Source of the DNA: Bacillus sp. MUM 116
GTDB taxonomy: Bacteria > Bacillota > Bacilli > Bacillales > Cytobacillaceae
Direction of reading: 5' to 3'
DNA length: 64,000 nt
NCBI RefSeq assembly: GCF_001866655.1
Contig: NZ_MLYR01000018.1
Location: 62,001 to 126,000, forward strand
The notes under the pieces were generated by a model. It was not told the origin of the DNA. It was given only the letters and a program-made list of their open reading frames with translations, and ran no database searches. Below are positions 52,530 to 63,907 of this stretch, piece after piece. Numbering within the stretch: the stretch's first letter is position 1; each line of letters begins with the position of its first letter. The position numbers and the translations under genes are program-made.

Positions 52530-52543
52530 CGAATGTTCGTTCG
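52530..52543 (+). promoter_or_regulatory. LexA (DinR) box of uvrBA
   Basis: CGAATGTTCGTTCG against the consensus CGAACRNRYGTTCG, two mismatches. A -10-like TAAGAT follows at 52576-52581. uvrBA is a known SOS operon in Bacillus. Confidence 0.6.
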
Positions 52544-52689
52544 CATATTATTGGTTTGTTTTTGGTGTTTTGTGGTAAGATGGTAGTATGGATTATGGAA
52601 AAAAGAATTTATTCAGCCACATCCGGTCCGAGACATTTATTCAAGGCTGAAAAATAATAATGGAACCTATTTAAACAGGGGGAAATTTT

Positions 52690-54669
52690 GTGAAGGACCA
52701 ATTTGAATTAGTATCAAAATATTCGCCACAAGGTGATCAACCGGAGGCTATCCGCCAATTAGTGGAAGGAATCGGGCAAAACCAACGTTATCAAACTCTT
52801 TTAGGCGCAACAGGAACAGGTAAAACCTTTACCATATCAAACGTTATTAAAGAGGTAAATAAACCAACGCTTGTCATCGCCCACAATAAAACATTGGCTG
52901 GCCAGCTGTACAGTGAGTTTAAAGATTTCTTCCCAAATAATGCGGTTGAATACTTTGTCAGCTACTATGATTATTATCAACCGGAAGCCTATGTTCCTCA
53001 GACTGATACTTTTATAGAAAAAGATGCCAGCATAAACGATGAAATTGATAAACTGCGGCACTCGGCGACGTCATCTCTTTTTGAAAGAAAAGACGTTATT
53101 GTTATTGCCAGTGTCTCCTGTATTTACGGTCTCGGTTCTCCAGAAGAATACCGTGAAATGGTGCTTTCTCTCCGGGCAGGTATGGAAATTGAACGCAATC
53201 AGCTACTTCATCGTTTGGTTGATATCCAATATGAACGAAACGATATCGATTTCAAACGGGGAACATTCCGTGTCCGCGGCGATGTAGTCGAGATTTTTCC
53301 AGTTTCACGCGATGAGCATTGTATGCGTGTTGAATTTTTCGGTGATGAAATTGACCGGATACGTGAAGTGGATGCCCTGACAGGAGAAATTATCGGGGAA
53401 CGGGATCATGTTGCGATTTTCCCGGCTTCTCACTTCGTTACAAGAGAAGAAAAAATGCGTAAAGCCATTGAAAATATTGAAAAAGAGCTAGAGGAACGCC
53501 TCCAAGTGCTTCGGGATCAAGATAAATTACTAGAAGCACAGCGGATTGAACAGCGGACCCGATATGACCTTGAAATGATGCGGGAAATGGGTTTTTGCTC
53601 AGGAATTGAGAACTATTCCCGTCACCTTACGCTTAGACCCGCCGGTTCAACACCCTATACATTATTAGATTATTTTCCTGAGGATTTTCTCATTGTCATT
53701 GACGAGTCCCATGTGACACTGCCGCAAGTCAGAGGGATGTTTAATGGAGATAAAGCCAGGAAGGAAGTGCTTGTTGAACACGGATTCCGTTTGCCATCTG
53801 CATTAGACAACCGGCCGTTGACCTTTAATGAATTTGAAAAGCATATTCACAACATTATTTTTGTCTCGGCAACACCAGGGCCATTTGAGTTAGAACACAC
53901 ACCAGAGATGATTGAGCAAATTATCCGTCCGACAGGTCTGCTGGATCCTCCGATTGAGGTTCGTCCAATTGAAGGGCAGATTGATGATTTAATCGGTGAA
54001 ATCCAAGATCAGGTAAAACGAAATGAACGTGTGTTGATTACGACCTTAACGAAAAAAATGTCCGAGGATTTAACCGACTATTTAAAGGAAATTGGGATTA
54101 AAGTACAGTACCTTCATTCTGAAGTTAAAACTCTCGAACGGATTGAAATTATTCGCGAGCTCCGGCTTGGTAAATATGATGTCCTTGTCGGAATTAACCT
54201 GCTCCGGGAGGGCCTTGATATCCCCGAGGTTTCACTTGTAGCCATTTTAGATGCCGATAAGGAAGGCTTCCTCCGTTCTGAGCGTTCGTTAATCCAAACG
54301 ATTGGACGTGCGGCCCGAAATGCCAATGGTAGGGTTATTATGTATGCTGACCGAATTACTAATTCGATGGAAGTAGCAATCAGTGAAACAAAGCGCCGTC
54401 GTGCCATTCAGGAAGAATATAATCAAAAGCACGGAATTACGCCGCAAACCATCCAGAAGGATATTCGCGATGTAATTCGTGCCACACATGCGGCGGAGGA
54501 ACAGGAAGAATACAAACCGACAGCAGCCCTTGGCAAGATGTCCAAGAAAGAAAAAGAGCGCTTGATTGCCGATATGGAAAAAGAAATGAAGGAAGCTGCC
54601 AAGGCGCTTAATTTCGAACGCGCTGCCGAGCTTCGTGATTTAATTTTAGAATTGAAAGCGGAAGGATAA
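52690..54669 (+). CDS. uvrB: Excinuclease ABC subunit B
   Basis: 659 residues. Walker A GATGTGKT at 39-46, the beta-hairpin [16 protein letters not shown] that locks onto damaged [12 protein letters not shown] (motif II), SATPGPFE (motif III), [10 protein letters not shown] (motif VI) and the C-terminal UVR domain [20 protein letters not shown] that contacts UvrC. GTG 52690 follows GGGGGAA. uvrA begins 8 bases after its stop, so the pair is one operon for nucleotide excision repair. Confidence 0.98.
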   Translation: MKDQFELVSKYSPQGDQPEAIRQLVEGIGQNQRYQTLLGATGTGKTFTISNVIKEVNKPTLVIAHNKTLAGQLYSEFKDFFPNNAVEYFVSYYDYYQPEAYVPQTDTFIEKDASINDEIDKLRHSATSSLFERKDVIVIASVSCIYGLGSPEEYREMVLSLRAGMEIERNQLLHRLVDIQYERNDIDFKRGTFRVRGDVVEIFPVSRDEHCMRVEFFGDEIDRIREVDALTGEIIGERDHVAIFPASHFVTREEKMRKAIENIEKELEERLQVLRDQDKLLEAQRIEQRTRYDLEMMREMGFCSGIENYSRHLTLRPAGSTPYTLLDYFPEDFLIVIDESHVTLPQVRGMFNGDKARKEVLVEHGFRLPSALDNRPLTFNEFEKHIHNIIFVSATPGPFELEHTPEMIEQIIRPTGLLDPPIEVRPIEGQIDDLIGEIQDQVKRNERVLITTLTKKMSEDLTDYLKEIGIKVQYLHSEVKTLERIEIIRELRLGKYDVLVGINLLREGLDIPEVSLVAILDADKEGFLRSERSLIQTIGRAARNANGRVIMYADRITNSMEVAISETKRRRAIQEEYNQKHGITPQTIQKDIRDVIRATHAAEEQEEYKPTAALGKMSKKEKERLIADMEKEMKEAAKALNFERAAELRDLILELKAEG

Positions 54670-54677
54670 CGTTAATC

Positions 54678-57554
54678 ATGGCAATGGAAAAACTTATTGT
54701 AAAAGGAGCCAGGGCTCACAATCTTAAAAATATTGATGTTACAATTCCGAGAGATAAACTAGTGGTCTTAACAGGACTTTCCGGGTCGGGGAAGTCCTCG
54801 CTTGCCTTTGATACGATTTATGCTGAAGGGCAGCGACGCTATGTTGAGTCGCTCTCAGCCTACGCCCGTCAATTCCTTGGACAGATGGATAAGCCGGATG
54901 TCGATGCGATTGAAGGACTTTCTCCGGCCATTTCAATCGATCAAAAAACCACCAGCAGGAATCCACGGTCAACCGTGGGAACCGTGACGGAGATTTATGA
55001 CTATTTACGGCTCTTATTTGCGAGGGTGGGGCATCCTACTTGTCCGAATCACAGAATTGAGATTTCGTCACAAACCGTAGAGCAGATGGTGGACCGAATT
55101 CTTGAATATCCGGAACGGACGAAAATGCAAATACTTGCCCCGATTGTTTCCGGCCGCAAAGGAACCCATGTAAAGGTGTTTGAAGATATTAAAAAACAAG
55201 GGTTCGTCCGTGTCCGTGTCGATGGTGAAATGTATGACATCGGGGATGAGATTGAACTTGAAAAAAACAAAAAGCACTCCATCGAAGTGGTAGTGGACCG
55301 GATTGTTGTGAAAGAAGGCGTTTCCGCAAGGGTGGCTGACTCCCTTGAAACGGCTCTGGGACTTGGCGGCGGAAAAGTGATTGTCGACGTGATTGGCGAG
55401 GAAGAACTGTTATTCAGCGAAAACCATGCTTGTCCGCACTGTGGTTTTTCGATTGGAGAATTAGAACCGAGAATGTTTTCTTTCAATAGTCCGTTTGGTG
55501 CCTGCCCTCAGTGCGATGGACTTGGTTCCAAACTTGAAGTCGATGTCGACCTGGTGATTCCAAACAAGGATCTGACGCTAAAACAGCATGCAATTGCTCC
55601 ATGGGAACCAACTAGTTCGCAATATTATCCACAGCTGCTCGAGGCAGTCTGTGATCATTATGGAATTGATATGAATATTCCCGTTAAGGATATTCCTAAG
55701 CAGCAAATGGATAAAATTTTATACGGTTCAGACCGTGAGAAAATCTATTTCCGCTATGAAAATGATTTCGGGCAAATCCGTGAGGGGCATATTGAATTTG
55801 AAGGCGTACTTCGGAATATTGAACGACGATATAAGGAGACAAGTTCCGATTATATCCGGGAACAGATGGAAAAATACATGGGCCAGCAGCCATGCCCTGC
55901 TTGCAAAGGATATCGTTTAAAACCGGAAAGTCTGGCCGTCTTGATTTCCGGTAGACATATCGCCCAGATTACCGACCTTTCGATTGAAGAAGCGCATCAA
56001 TTTTTCTCCGGATTAAATCTTACTGAAAAGGAAATGCAAATTGCCCGGTTAATTTTTCGTGAGATTAGCGAGCGATTAGGCTTTTTAATTAATGTCGGTC
56101 TTGATTATTTAACCCTAAGCCGAACTGCGGGAACACTTTCCGGCGGTGAGGCTCAGCGGATTCGCTTGGCCACCCAAATCGGGTCGCGTTTAACCGGAGT
56201 TTTATATATACTTGACGAACCATCGATTGGTCTGCACCAGCGTGATAATGACCGGCTAATCGGAACGCTGCAAAACATGCGTGATATTGGAAATACCCTG
56301 ATTGTTGTCGAACATGATGAGGATACAATGCTTGCAGCGGATTACTTAATTGATATAGGTCCCGGTGCTGGAATACACGGAGGAGAAGTAGTATCAGCCG
56401 GGACACCGGAAGAAGTAATGGCTGATCCCAATTCTTTAACGGGTCAGTATTTATCCGGCAAAAAATTTATCCCGCTGCCGCTTGAGCGCAAAAAACCAGA
56501 CGGCCGCTATGTTGAAATTAAAGGGGCATCAGAAAACAATTTAAAAAATGTTAATGTCAAGATTCCTTTAGGCATGTTTATTGCAGTTACAGGTGTGTCC
56601 GGGTCAGGGAAAAGTACACTGATTAATGAAATCCTTCATAAGTCACTGGCACAAAAGCTGAACCATGCAAAGACAAAACCAGGTGAACATAAGAGTATTA
56701 AGGGCATTGAATATTTAGAAAAGGTGATTGATATTGATCAGTCGCCAATCGGCAGAACACCTCGTTCGAACCCGGCAACATACACGGGGGTTTTTGATGA
56801 TATTCGCGATGTTTTTGCAACAACGAATGAAGCGAAGGTTCGGGGTTACAAAAAAGGCAGGTTTAGCTTTAATGTCAAGGGCGGACGTTGTGAAGCCTGC
56901 CGCGGTGATGGAATTATCAAAATTGAAATGCACTTTTTGCCTGATGTTTATGTTCCTTGCGAGGTGTGTCATGGAAAACGCTATAATCGTGAAACTCTGG
57001 AGGTCAAATACAAAGGGAAAAATATTTCCGATATTTTAGATATGACGGTGGAAGCGGCAGTTGAATTTTTTGAAAACATTCCAAAAATCAGCCGTAAGCT
57101 GCAAACGATTTTGGATGTCGGGCTTGGCTACGTTAAATTAGGGCAACCGGCGACCACCTTATCAGGCGGGGAAGCACAGCGGGTGAAGCTTGCTTCGGAA
57201 CTGCACCGGCGTTCGACTGGAAAGTCGTTCTACATTTTGGATGAGCCGACAACCGGTTTACATGTGGATGATATCTCCCGTCTGCTTGTTGTCCTCCAGC
57301 GCTTGGTGGAAAATGGAGATACTGTTCTCGTGATCGAGCATAATCTTGATGTGATTAAAGCAGCCGACTACCTTATCGACCTTGGTCCGGAGGGCGGAGA
57401 CAAGGGCGGTACGATAATTGCCTCTGGTACACCGGAAAAAGTCGCGGAAGTTCCAGAATCTTATACAGGTAAATATTTAAAACCAGTCCTTGAACGCGAT
57501 CGACTAAGGATGAAAAAACAAATCGAAGAAAAAGAAATGATGGCAAAAAGCTAA
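54678..57554 (+). CDS. uvrA: Excinuclease ABC subunit A
   Basis: 958 residues. Two ABC modules: first Walker A GLSGSGKS at 33-40, second GVSGSGKS at about 637; signatures [13 protein letters not shown] and [13 protein letters not shown]; Walker [11 protein letters not shown] and [10 protein letters not shown]. Zinc modules [10 protein letters not shown] ... CPQCDG and CEACRGDG ... CEVCHGKR. It finds DNA damage and loads UvrB. ATG 54678 ([16 protein letters not shown]) is the usual start, with GGAAGG upstream. Terminator at 57572-57600. Confidence 0.98.
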   Translation: MAMEKLIVKGARAHNLKNIDVTIPRDKLVVLTGLSGSGKSSLAFDTIYAEGQRRYVESLSAYARQFLGQMDKPDVDAIEGLSPAISIDQKTTSRNPRSTVGTVTEIYDYLRLLFARVGHPTCPNHRIEISSQTVEQMVDRILEYPERTKMQILAPIVSGRKGTHVKVFEDIKKQGFVRVRVDGEMYDIGDEIELEKNKKHSIEVVVDRIVVKEGVSARVADSLETALGLGGGKVIVDVIGEEELLFSENHACPHCGFSIGELEPRMFSFNSPFGACPQCDGLGSKLEVDVDLVIPNKDLTLKQHAIAPWEPTSSQYYPQLLEAVCDHYGIDMNIPVKDIPKQQMDKILYGSDREKIYFRYENDFGQIREGHIEFEGVLRNIERRYKETSSDYIREQMEKYMGQQPCPACKGYRLKPESLAVLISGRHIAQITDLSIEEAHQFFSGLNLTEKEMQIARLIFREISERLGFLINVGLDYLTLSRTAGTLSGGEAQRIRLATQIGSRLTGVLYILDEPSIGLHQRDNDRLIGTLQNMRDIGNTLIVVEHDEDTMLAADYLIDIGPGAGIHGGEVVSAGTPEEVMADPNSLTGQYLSGKKFIPLPLERKKPDGRYVEIKGASENNLKNVNVKIPLGMFIAVTGVSGSGKSTLINEILHKSLAQKLNHAKTKPGEHKSIKGIEYLEKVIDIDQSPIGRTPRSNPATYTGVFDDIRDVFATTNEAKVRGYKKGRFSFNVKGGRCEACRGDGIIKIEMHFLPDVYVPCEVCHGKRYNRETLEVKYKGKNISDILDMTVEAAVEFFENIPKISRKLQTILDVGLGYVKLGQPATTLSGGEAQRVKLASELHRRSTGKSFYILDEPTTGLHVDDISRLLVVLQRLVENGDTVLVIEHNLDVIKAADYLIDLGPEGGDKGGTIIASGTPEKVAEVPESYTGKYLKPVLERDRLRMKKQIEEKEMMAKS

Positions 57555-57571
57555 AATGCTAGCATTTAAGC

Positions 57572-57600
57572 AAGCTAGGACCTCGTGTCCTAGCTTTTTT
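57572..57600 (+). terminator. Terminator of uvrBA
   Basis: AAGCTAGGAC (57572-57581) / GTCCTAGCTT (57587-57596) then T tail. Confidence 0.88.
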
Positions 57601-57806
57601 CCATTGGCTATGTTAAAGGTCAATGTTGATTCTGTAACCCTGTTGAATGAAGCGGAAATCAACAGATTTATTTTAATAGAGCCTTTGCATTAAAGAAACT
57701 GAAACTTTTACTTCGTCCAATTCGTACTAATTAAGTAGAACAGAAGGCGTAAAAATCCTGAAAGCGGAATAAAATGAATTGAAAATAATGATCTGAGGTG
57801 AAAACA

Positions 57807-58937
57807 ATGAAAGAGGAACGAAAACGAATATTAAAAATGGTCGAAGAAGGAAAGCTAAAGGTTGACGAAGCATTATCCTTGCTCGAGGAACTTGAAAAGG
57901 CACAGCAGACAATGGAACAAAAGCAGGAACAAATTGTTAACGAGCTTTCGACAGCTATTAAATTTGAAGAAGCACAAAAAGATCACCAGGAATATACGCA
58001 AGGAAACAAATTCCAGTCCACAAAAGATAAAATATTTGAATTCGTTGATTCCGCATTGAAAAAAATTAAAGATTTTGATCTCGATTTAAACTTCGGACAA
58101 TCCGTCGAGATCTCCCATATTTTTCATCACGGCGACGTTTATTTAAAGGATATGGATTTGGATGTGGCCAATGGCTCCTTAAAAATCGCTCCCTGGGATC
58201 AAAAGGATGTTCGGATTGAATGTCAGGCAAAAGTATATCGGGTCGAAACCACGGAACAGGCAAGACAAAACTTCCTTAAAGATGTCATATTTGCGATTGA
58301 GGGAGAAAAGCTCCGCTTTACAACCCAGCAAAAATGGATGAAAGTTGACGCGGTCGTCTATATACCGCAGGCACAGTATGAACGAATTCGTGTAAGAATG
58401 TTTAATGGGCCGATTTCAGGAGAAGAATTGAATGTAAACGATTTTCGCGTGAAAACGGCAAATGGAAAAATTGAATTGGCAAAAGTCAATGGAAGACGCG
58501 CTGAAATTGAAACGGCCAATGGTCATATTAAGCTGCAAAACAGTATTATCGACGACGTTGAAGCGGAGACCATTAATGGTGCCATTAAACTTGATGGAAA
58601 CTTTAGGAAGATGGAAACGCAGACTTTTAACGGCAATGTAACTTATAACCTGAATGGCAACCGCTGTGAATTGATTTCAGCTAAGGCGACCACCGGAAGC
58701 ATTGATATCTATGTTCCAGAAGGTGTTCCCGTTAATGGGGAATTGAAAACCAATCTTGGCGGTTTTAATATGAAGCTTGAGGGAATCCAAATTCTCGAGG
58801 AAAAAAGTGAAATGATACAAAAATTGCTCCGGTTTGAATCGATTAATCATCCTGATAAGAAGTTAAAAGTATTTGCCGATACGAAAACAGGATCGATTAC
58901 GGTAAACAAATCAGATGGGGTCATTCCTTTTAAATAG
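57807..58937 (+). CDS. yvlB: YvlB-like protein (SHOCT-like plus DUF4097 beta-helix)
   Basis: 376 residues. The N terminus (MKEERKRILKMVEEGKLKVD, about 1-40) is the SHOCT-like helical motif found in YvlB; a charged linker follows, then a DUF4097 domain (about 110-370) of repeated short strands (TANGKIELAKVNGRRAEIET, ETINGAIKLDG, TFNGNVTYNLNG) forming a beta-helix. No signal peptide, so cytoplasmic. In B. subtilis the yvlABCD operon responds to envelope stress through sigma-W. ATG 57807 is 6 bases after GAGGTG. yvlC (PspC-like) is missing between this gene and yvlD. Confidence 0.9.
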   Translation: MKEERKRILKMVEEGKLKVDEALSLLEELEKAQQTMEQKQEQIVNELSTAIKFEEAQKDHQEYTQGNKFQSTKDKIFEFVDSALKKIKDFDLDLNFGQSVEISHIFHHGDVYLKDMDLDVANGSLKIAPWDQKDVRIECQAKVYRVETTEQARQNFLKDVIFAIEGEKLRFTTQQKWMKVDAVVYIPQAQYERIRVRMFNGPISGEELNVNDFRVKTANGKIELAKVNGRRAEIETANGHIKLQNSIIDDVEAETINGAIKLDGNFRKMETQTFNGNVTYNLNGNRCELISAKATTGSIDIYVPEGVPVNGELKTNLGGFNMKLEGIQILEEKSEMIQKLLRFESINHPDKKLKVFADTKTGSITVNKSDGVIPFK

Positions 58938-58991
58938 GTGGGAAACATATATGGAGAAATCTTTAGTACCAACCGAGCAGGATCTAAAAAG

Positions 58992-59351
58992 ATGAGATGG
59001 CTGCTCGGAGTCTTAATAAATGCAGTACTATTTATGGCAATGGCAGGATATTTTCACGATAGCTTTCATGTGACTGGATTTACTGCTGCTGTTCAGGCAA
59101 GCTTTTTGCTATCGATTCTAAATATTTTGGTCCGCCCGTTGTTAATCCTGTTAACCCTTCCGGCAACCGTTTTAACACTTGGGCTGTTTTTGTTTGTTAT
59201 TAATGCGATTACTCTCGAGCTTACCGATTACATTATGGGCGCGTCATTTGAAATTTCCAGCTTTGGGATGGCCTTGTTTGCTTCCGTGATTATGGCCATC
59301 GTTAACCTTATCATTCAAAAAACCATTCTGGAACCTTCCAAGAAACACTAA
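58992..59351 (+). CDS. yvlD: Phage holin family membrane protein YvlD
   Basis: 119 residues from ATG 58992 (MRWLLGVLINAVLFMAMAGY) with AGGATC 7 bases upstream; the frame is open further back to 58938 but without a site. Four hydrophobic segments and the conserved NILVRPLLILLTLPATVLTL identify the YvlD/DUF360 family. Role unknown; probably works with YvlB in the membrane. It ends in a strong terminator. Confidence 0.9.
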   Translation: MRWLLGVLINAVLFMAMAGYFHDSFHVTGFTAAVQASFLLSILNILVRPLLILLTLPATVLTLGLFLFVINAITLELTDYIMGASFEISSFGMALFASVIMAIVNLIIQKTILEPSKKH

Positions 59352-59356
59352 AATGA

Positions 59357-59396
59357 AAAAATAGCATGGGATTGAATCCTTTGCTATTTTTTTTAT
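59357..59396 (+). terminator. Terminator of yvlBD
   Basis: AAAAATAGCA / TGCTATTTTTTTT with a second inner stem GGATT / AATCC. Confidence 0.88.
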
Positions 59397-59582
59397 ATCC
59401 CTTTAAACTGCACAGCACTTTGTTTCCTATTTGCTCTATACCCTATTTAAGAGAAATTGTCTAAATTATTTGGTTCTGGTTTAAAAAGTGCTAAAATAGA
59501 GGAATCTTATTTTTATTTTTATTTTTACTATTTTCGGCTATAAAATAGAAACTTGCGCTTTTCTAAAAAAGGAGGAACAGCT

Positions 59583-60518
59583 TTGGCAAAAGTACGCACG
59601 AAGGAAATTTTAGAAAAATTCCACCTTGAACTCATAAGTGGTGAAGAAGGAATCAACCGTCCCATTACTACAAGTGATATTTCCCGGCCAGGGATTGAAA
59701 TGGCCGGATATTTCGAATTTTATCCTGCAGAACGAATCCAGCTTTTAGGGAAAACAGAACTTTCCTTCTTTGAGGAACTCACACCAAATGAACGGATGTC
59801 CCGGATGGAACAGCTATGTACCGATATTACGCCTGCCATTATTGTCACTCGTGGTTTAGAGGTTCCTCAAGAACTGATTGAAGCTTCGGAACGCGAATCA
59901 GTTCCTGTACTACGCAATGGTATGAAAACAACCCGTTTCTCCAGCCGTTTAACTAATTTTTTAGAGAGCAAACTTGCACCGACTACTGCCGTCCATGGTG
60001 TATTGGTCGATATTTATGGTGTAGGGGTATTAATAACCGGAAAAAGCGGTGTAGGTAAAAGTGAAACCGCATTGGAATTGGTGAAACGCGGTCATCGCTT
60101 AGTGGCAGACGACTGTGTTGAAATCCGCCAAGAGGACCAAGATACCCTTGTTGGAACTTCTCCTGAATTAATCGAGCATTTATTAGAGATTCGCGGACTG
60201 GGAATCATCAATGTGATGACCTTATTTGGTGCGGGTGCTGTCCGCAGCAACAAAAAAATCTCACTAGTGATCAGCCTTGAAAATTGGGATTCGAAAAAGC
60301 AGTATGACCGCCTTGGTTTAGATGAAGAAAAAATGAAAATTATTGATACAGATGTAACCAAGATTACCATTCCGGTTCGTCCAGGACGAAACATTGCCGT
60401 CATCATTGAAGTGGCCGCGATGAATTTCCGACTCAAACGGATGGGGGTGAATGCCGCACAGCAATTTACCGAGCGGCTTTCTGAAGTAATTGAAGAAGGG
60501 GAACATGAGGATATTTAA
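59583..60518 (+). CDS. hprK: HPr kinase/phosphorylase
   Basis: 311 residues from TTG 59583, 7 bases after AAAGGAGG. The N-terminal domain (about 1-130) is the HprK_N fold; the catalytic domain has Walker A GKSGVGKS at 153-160, [10 protein letters not shown] with the active-site Asp/His region and the HprK signature [13 protein letters not shown]. It adds and removes phosphate on Ser46 of HPr, setting carbon catabolite repression through CcpA. It opens an operon with lgt, ppaX and yvoF, spacing 9-21 bases or overlapping. Confidence 0.97.
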   Translation: MAKVRTKEILEKFHLELISGEEGINRPITTSDISRPGIEMAGYFEFYPAERIQLLGKTELSFFEELTPNERMSRMEQLCTDITPAIIVTRGLEVPQELIEASERESVPVLRNGMKTTRFSSRLTNFLESKLAPTTAVHGVLVDIYGVGVLITGKSGVGKSETALELVKRGHRLVADDCVEIRQEDQDTLVGTSPELIEHLLEIRGLGIINVMTLFGAGAVRSNKKISLVISLENWDSKKQYDRLGLDEEKMKIIDTDVTKITIPVRPGRNIAVIIEVAAMNFRLKRMGVNAAQQFTERLSEVIEEGEHEDI

Positions 60519-60539
60519 GGGAAATAAGGAGACGTGAAC

Positions 60540-61352
60540 ATGAAAGAAAACATTCAACCGCTTAATCCCATTGCCTTTACACTTGGACCAATCCAAGTGC
60601 ATTGGTATGGAATTATTATTGGTTCAGGCTTGGCGCTTGCTTTGTTCCTTGCGATCAGGGAAGGAAACCGCCGCGGCCTGCCGAAAGATACTTTTGCAGA
60701 CTTAATGCTCTGGGCCATCCCGATTGCCATTATTTCAGCACGAATTTATTATGTGATATTTGAATGGAAATATTATGCTCAGCACCCAAGCGAGATTCCA
60801 GCCATTTGGAATGGCGGAATAGCCATCCACGGTGCACTTATTGGCTCTGTTATAACCACCTATGTTTTTGCTAAAAAACGGGGAATTTCCTTCTGGAAAA
60901 TCACCGACATCGCTGCACCAAGCCTCATACTTGGCCAAGCTATCGGGCGCTGGGGAAATTTTATGAACCAAGAAGCACATGGGAGAGAAGTGTCAAGAAG
61001 CTTCCTCGAGAGTTTGCATTTACCCGATTTCATTATTAACCAAATGTACATTAACGGAAGCTACTACCACCCGACATTTTTATATGAATCTGTCTGGGAC
61101 TTTATCGGTTTCATTCTATTAATGCTGCTTCGCCGGGTTAACCTAAGACGAGGAGAATTATTCCTTTCGTACGTGATTTGGTATTCCATCGGCCGTTTCT
61201 TTGTCGAAGGAATGAGAACCGATAGTCTTATGCTAACCAGCACTCTCAGAATGGCACAAATGATTTCCATCGTCTTGGTTATTGGCGCGTTGGTAATCCT
61301 GCTTATTCGGCGAAAAAAATCGGAAGAACGATATTTAGATCAATCAGTATAA
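60540..61352 (+). CDS. lgt: Prolipoprotein diacylglyceryl transferase
   Basis: 270 residues, seven membrane helices. It moves diacylglycerol from phosphatidylglycerol to the lipobox Cys of prolipoproteins. Lgt signature [13 protein letters not shown] with the essential Arg and Asn, the conserved [11 protein letters not shown] with catalytic-region His, and [11 protein letters not shown] 60540 lies 8 bases after AAGGAG; the in-frame GTG 60534 is too close. Downstream gene spacing of 21 bases keeps it in the hprK operon. Confidence 0.97.
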   Translation: MKENIQPLNPIAFTLGPIQVHWYGIIIGSGLALALFLAIREGNRRGLPKDTFADLMLWAIPIAIISARIYYVIFEWKYYAQHPSEIPAIWNGGIAIHGALIGSVITTYVFAKKRGISFWKITDIAAPSLILGQAIGRWGNFMNQEAHGREVSRSFLESLHLPDFIINQMYINGSYYHPTFLYESVWDFIGFILLMLLRRVNLRRGELFLSYVIWYSIGRFFVEGMRTDSLMLTSTLRMAQMISIVLVIGALVILLIRRKKSEERYLDQSV

Positions 61353-61373
61353 TAAGGCGGTGTGAAAGGCAAC

Positions 61374-62018
61374 ATGTCGAACAAAATTACCACCCTTCTA
61401 TTTGATTTAGATGGGACATTAATCGATACAAATGAATTAATTATTGCTACTTATTTACACACACTTGAAAAATATTATCCAAACAAATATAAACGGGAAG
61501 ATGTTCTTCCGTTTATGGGGCCAACCCTTCATGAAGCATTTTCAACCGTTGACCCCGACCGTGTTGAAGAAATGATTTTAGAATATCGGACCTTTAATCT
61601 TGCAAACCATGATTTACTCGTAAAAGAATTTCCAAATGTCCTGGAAACGATTCAAACACTGAAAGAAAAAGGTTATAAGCTGGGGATTGTTACGACGAAA
61701 AAGCACGATGTCAGCTTAAAGGGACTTCGTTTGATGAAGCTTGAGGAATATTTTGATGTGATTGTAGCGATGGATCATGTCACAAAGGTAAAGCCGGATC
61801 CTGAGCCGATTTTTAAAGCATTGGAGCAAATAAACTCCACACCGGAGGAAACGATTATGGTCGGAGATAATTTCCATGATATTTTGGCAGGGAAAAATGC
61901 CGGCACGAAAACAGCAGGAGTTGCCTGGACAATAAAAGGCAGAGATTATCTTGCAAAATACGAACCAGATTATATGCTTGAAAACATGGCCGATTTATTA
62001 ACCATTCTCGGAGAGTGA
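61374..62018 (+). CDS. ppaX: Pyrophosphatase PpaX
   Basis: 214 residues. HAD fold: nucleophile motif FDLDGT with D11 and D13, motif II VTTKKH, Lys in VKPDPEPIF, and the metal-binding [11 protein letters not shown]. PpaX splits the pyrophosphate released when HprK/P dephosphorylates P-Ser-HPr, which explains its place in this operon. ATG 61374 gives the usual MSNK start; an in-frame GTG at 61362 is possible. The stop overlaps the next gene region. Confidence 0.96.
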   Translation: MSNKITTLLFDLDGTLIDTNELIIATYLHTLEKYYPNKYKREDVLPFMGPTLHEAFSTVDPDRVEEMILEYRTFNLANHDLLVKEFPNVLETIQTLKEKGYKLGIVTTKKHDVSLKGLRLMKLEEYFDVIVAMDHVTKVKPDPEPIFKALEQINSTPEETIMVGDNFHDILAGKNAGTKTAGVAWTIKGRDYLAKYEPDYMLENMADLLTILGE

Positions 62019-62023
62019 GAAGG

Positions 62024-62557
62024 ATGAGAAAAACAACCCGCTACCCGGTTGAGGGAGCCAATTCCTTGTGGCATGTTTACAAAACCGTGCCATTTTGGAA
62101 GGTGGTCAAAAATTTTATTGTCATTCAGCTCGCTCGTTATTCTCCTTTTCTTGGGGTGAAAAATTGGCTGTATCGCACCTTCCTCCGGGTTAAGGTTGGG
62201 GAGCAGACCTCGTTCGCATTAATGGTGATGCTCGATGTTATGTTTCCAGAAAAAATCAGTGTCGGCCGCAATACGGTAATCGGCTATAATACCACGATCT
62301 TGGCACATGAATATTTAATTAAAGAATACCGGCTCGGCCCGGTCGAAATTGGCAGTGAAGTCATGATTGGTGCAAACTCGACGATTCTTCCCGGTGTTAC
62401 GATTGGAGATGCGGCGATTGTTTCAGCAGGCACTCTCGTTCATAAGGATGTACCTCCGGGAAGCTTTGTTGGCGGTAATCCAATGCGGGTGATTTACACA
62501 AAGGAAGAATTGGAAAAACGTTGGGCAAACGACCCAATTTATCAAAAAAATAAATAA
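62024..62557 (+). CDS. yvoF: Left-handed beta-helix acyltransferase YvoF
   Basis: 177 residues from ATG 62024, 8 bases after GGAGAG; GTG 62015 is an alternative. Hexapeptide repeats at about 85-155 (ISVGRNTVIGYNTTI, VEIGSEVMIGANSTILPGVT, IGDAAIVSAGTLVHKDV, SFVGGNPMRVI) identify a maltose/galactoside O-acetyltransferase-type fold; His in LAHEYLI is likely catalytic. Acceptor unknown. Last gene of the hprK operon, as in B. subtilis; a terminator follows. Confidence 0.94.
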   Translation: MRKTTRYPVEGANSLWHVYKTVPFWKVVKNFIVIQLARYSPFLGVKNWLYRTFLRVKVGEQTSFALMVMLDVMFPEKISVGRNTVIGYNTTILAHEYLIKEYRLGPVEIGSEVMIGANSTILPGVTIGDAAIVSAGTLVHKDVPPGSFVGGNPMRVIYTKEELEKRWANDPIYQKNK

Positions 62558-62568
62558 GGATTTAAGAT

Positions 62569-62597
62569 AGAGCCTGGTTTTAAGACTAGGCTCTTTT
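62569..62597 (+). terminator. Terminator of the hprK operon
   Basis: AGAGCCT (62569-62575) / AGGCTCT (62588-62594) then TTTT. Confidence 0.8.
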
Positions 62598-62722
62598 CAA
62601 TTGTACAGACTATTCATGAGATTTTTCATTGACGAACAGCAAACCAAGGGGTAAACTACTAATAACTTTAATTTACTACCATATTAGCAGACTAAAGGAT
62701 TTCCATAAAAAGGATGATAGTA

Positions 62723-63907
62723 ATGAGCCGTTTGTTTATGTTTGAAAAGCCATTGGGCATGAGGGATACACTGCCGGAGTTATTTGAAAAAAAACATCAT
62801 GTTCAATCCTTGTTAGCGGATGCGATTAAGCTTTGGGGCTATAAATTTATTGAAACCCCTACTCTTGAATACTATGAAACGGTTGGAGCGGCATCGGCCA
62901 TTCCGGATCGTCAGCTTTTTAAATTACTCGATAAAGAGGGCCATACGCTTGTATTAAGGCCGGAGATGACGGCACCGATTGCACGTGTCGCTGCCTCAAA
63001 GCTTTTGCAGGACGATCTGCCATTAAGGTTAGCCTATACAGCCAATGTCTATCGGGCTCAGCGTCGTGAGGGAGGACGGCCTGCTGAATTTGAACAAATT
63101 GGTGTTGAGTTTATCAATGATGAGACCGTCTCATGTGACGGTGAAGTGATTTCGCTATTGGTCTCATCTTTAAAGCAATCCGGCTTGGATAAATTTCAAG
63201 TATCGATTGGTCATGCGTCCTTTACGGAGGAATTATTTTTGCAAATATTAGGTACAGAGGAGCGGGCAGATTCACTTAGAAGATTTTTATTTGAAAAAAA
63301 TTATGTCGGATATCGTGAGCATATTTCTTCCCTGTCCTTGTCCTCAATTGATAAACAAAGGCTTTTGCAATTCCTCGATTTACGTGGTGGGGAAGAAGTA
63401 ATCGGTATGGCGTTTGATTTAATCGAAAACGAACAAGGCAAGCAAGCCATCCTTCAGCTCAAAGAATTATGGGATGTCCTCCGTGATTACGGTGTACAGG
63501 ATCAAGTAAGATTCGATTTGACACTTGTCAGCCATATGAGTTATTATTCAGGAATTTTCTTTGAAGCCTATGCAGGCAATGTCGGTTTCCCGATTGGAAA
63601 TGGCGGCCGATATAGTTTAATTGAGAAGTTTGGGAAGAAAGCAAGTGCGACTGGATTTGCCCTCCAGCTTGATCGGATATTAGAAGCACTCAGTGAATTT
63701 GAAATCGAAAATGACTTGCAATGTATTTTCTTCAGCCAGGAACGGCGGAAGGAGGGCATTGAGTTAGCCCAAAAAATGCAAGGACAGGGAGAGCGCGTCG
63801 TACTTCAGGATATTTCCGGCGTAAAAAATCTTGATGCTTTTTCAAAGAAATTTTCCAATGTGGTTTATTTAATCGGTAAAGCGCGAAAGGAGCCTGCAAA
63901 TGAGTGA
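62723..63907 (+). CDS. hisZ: ATP phosphoribosyltransferase regulatory subunit HisZ
   Basis: 394 residues. A catalytically inert HisRS paralogue: class II motif 2-like [18 protein letters not shown] and [20 protein letters not shown] (motif 2), [20 protein letters not shown] (motif 3-like) are seen, but no anticodon-binding domain. It is required by the short form of HisG for the first step of histidine synthesis. ATG 62723 is 9 bases after AAAAGG; the in-frame ATG 62714 touches that site. Overlaps hisG by 8 bases. Confidence 0.96.
   Translation: MSRLFMFEKPLGMRDTLPELFEKKHHVQSLLADAIKLWGYKFIETPTLEYYETVGAASAIPDRQLFKLLDKEGHTLVLRPEMTAPIARVAASKLLQDDLPLRLAYTANVYRAQRREGGRPAEFEQIGVEFINDETVSCDGEVISLLVSSLKQSGLDKFQVSIGHASFTEELFLQILGTEERADSLRRFLFEKNYVGYREHISSLSLSSIDKQRLLQFLDLRGGEEVIGMAFDLIENEQGKQAILQLKELWDVLRDYGVQDQVRFDLTLVSHMSYYSGIFFEAYAGNVGFPIGNGGRYSLIEKFGKKASATGFALQLDRILEALSEFEIENDLQCIFFSQERRKEGIELAQKMQGQGERVVLQDISGVKNLDAFSKKFSNVVYLIGKARKEPANE

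Larger units (their letters stand above)
52331..52689. other. 359-base csbA-uvrB intergenic region
   Basis: Holds the csbA terminator, the 21-bp repeats, the LexA-like box and the uvrB promoter region. No gene is supported. Confidence 0.7.

Noticed and set aside
52355-52657. 100-residue gene between csbA and uvrB
   Set aside because: It spans the csbA terminator, the 21-bp repeats and the LexA-like box; no ribosome site.
59550-59566. Remnant of the dispersed repeat before hprK
   Set aside because: Only about 16 bases (CTTGCGCTTTTCTAAA) match the end of copy A, too little to separate from chance.
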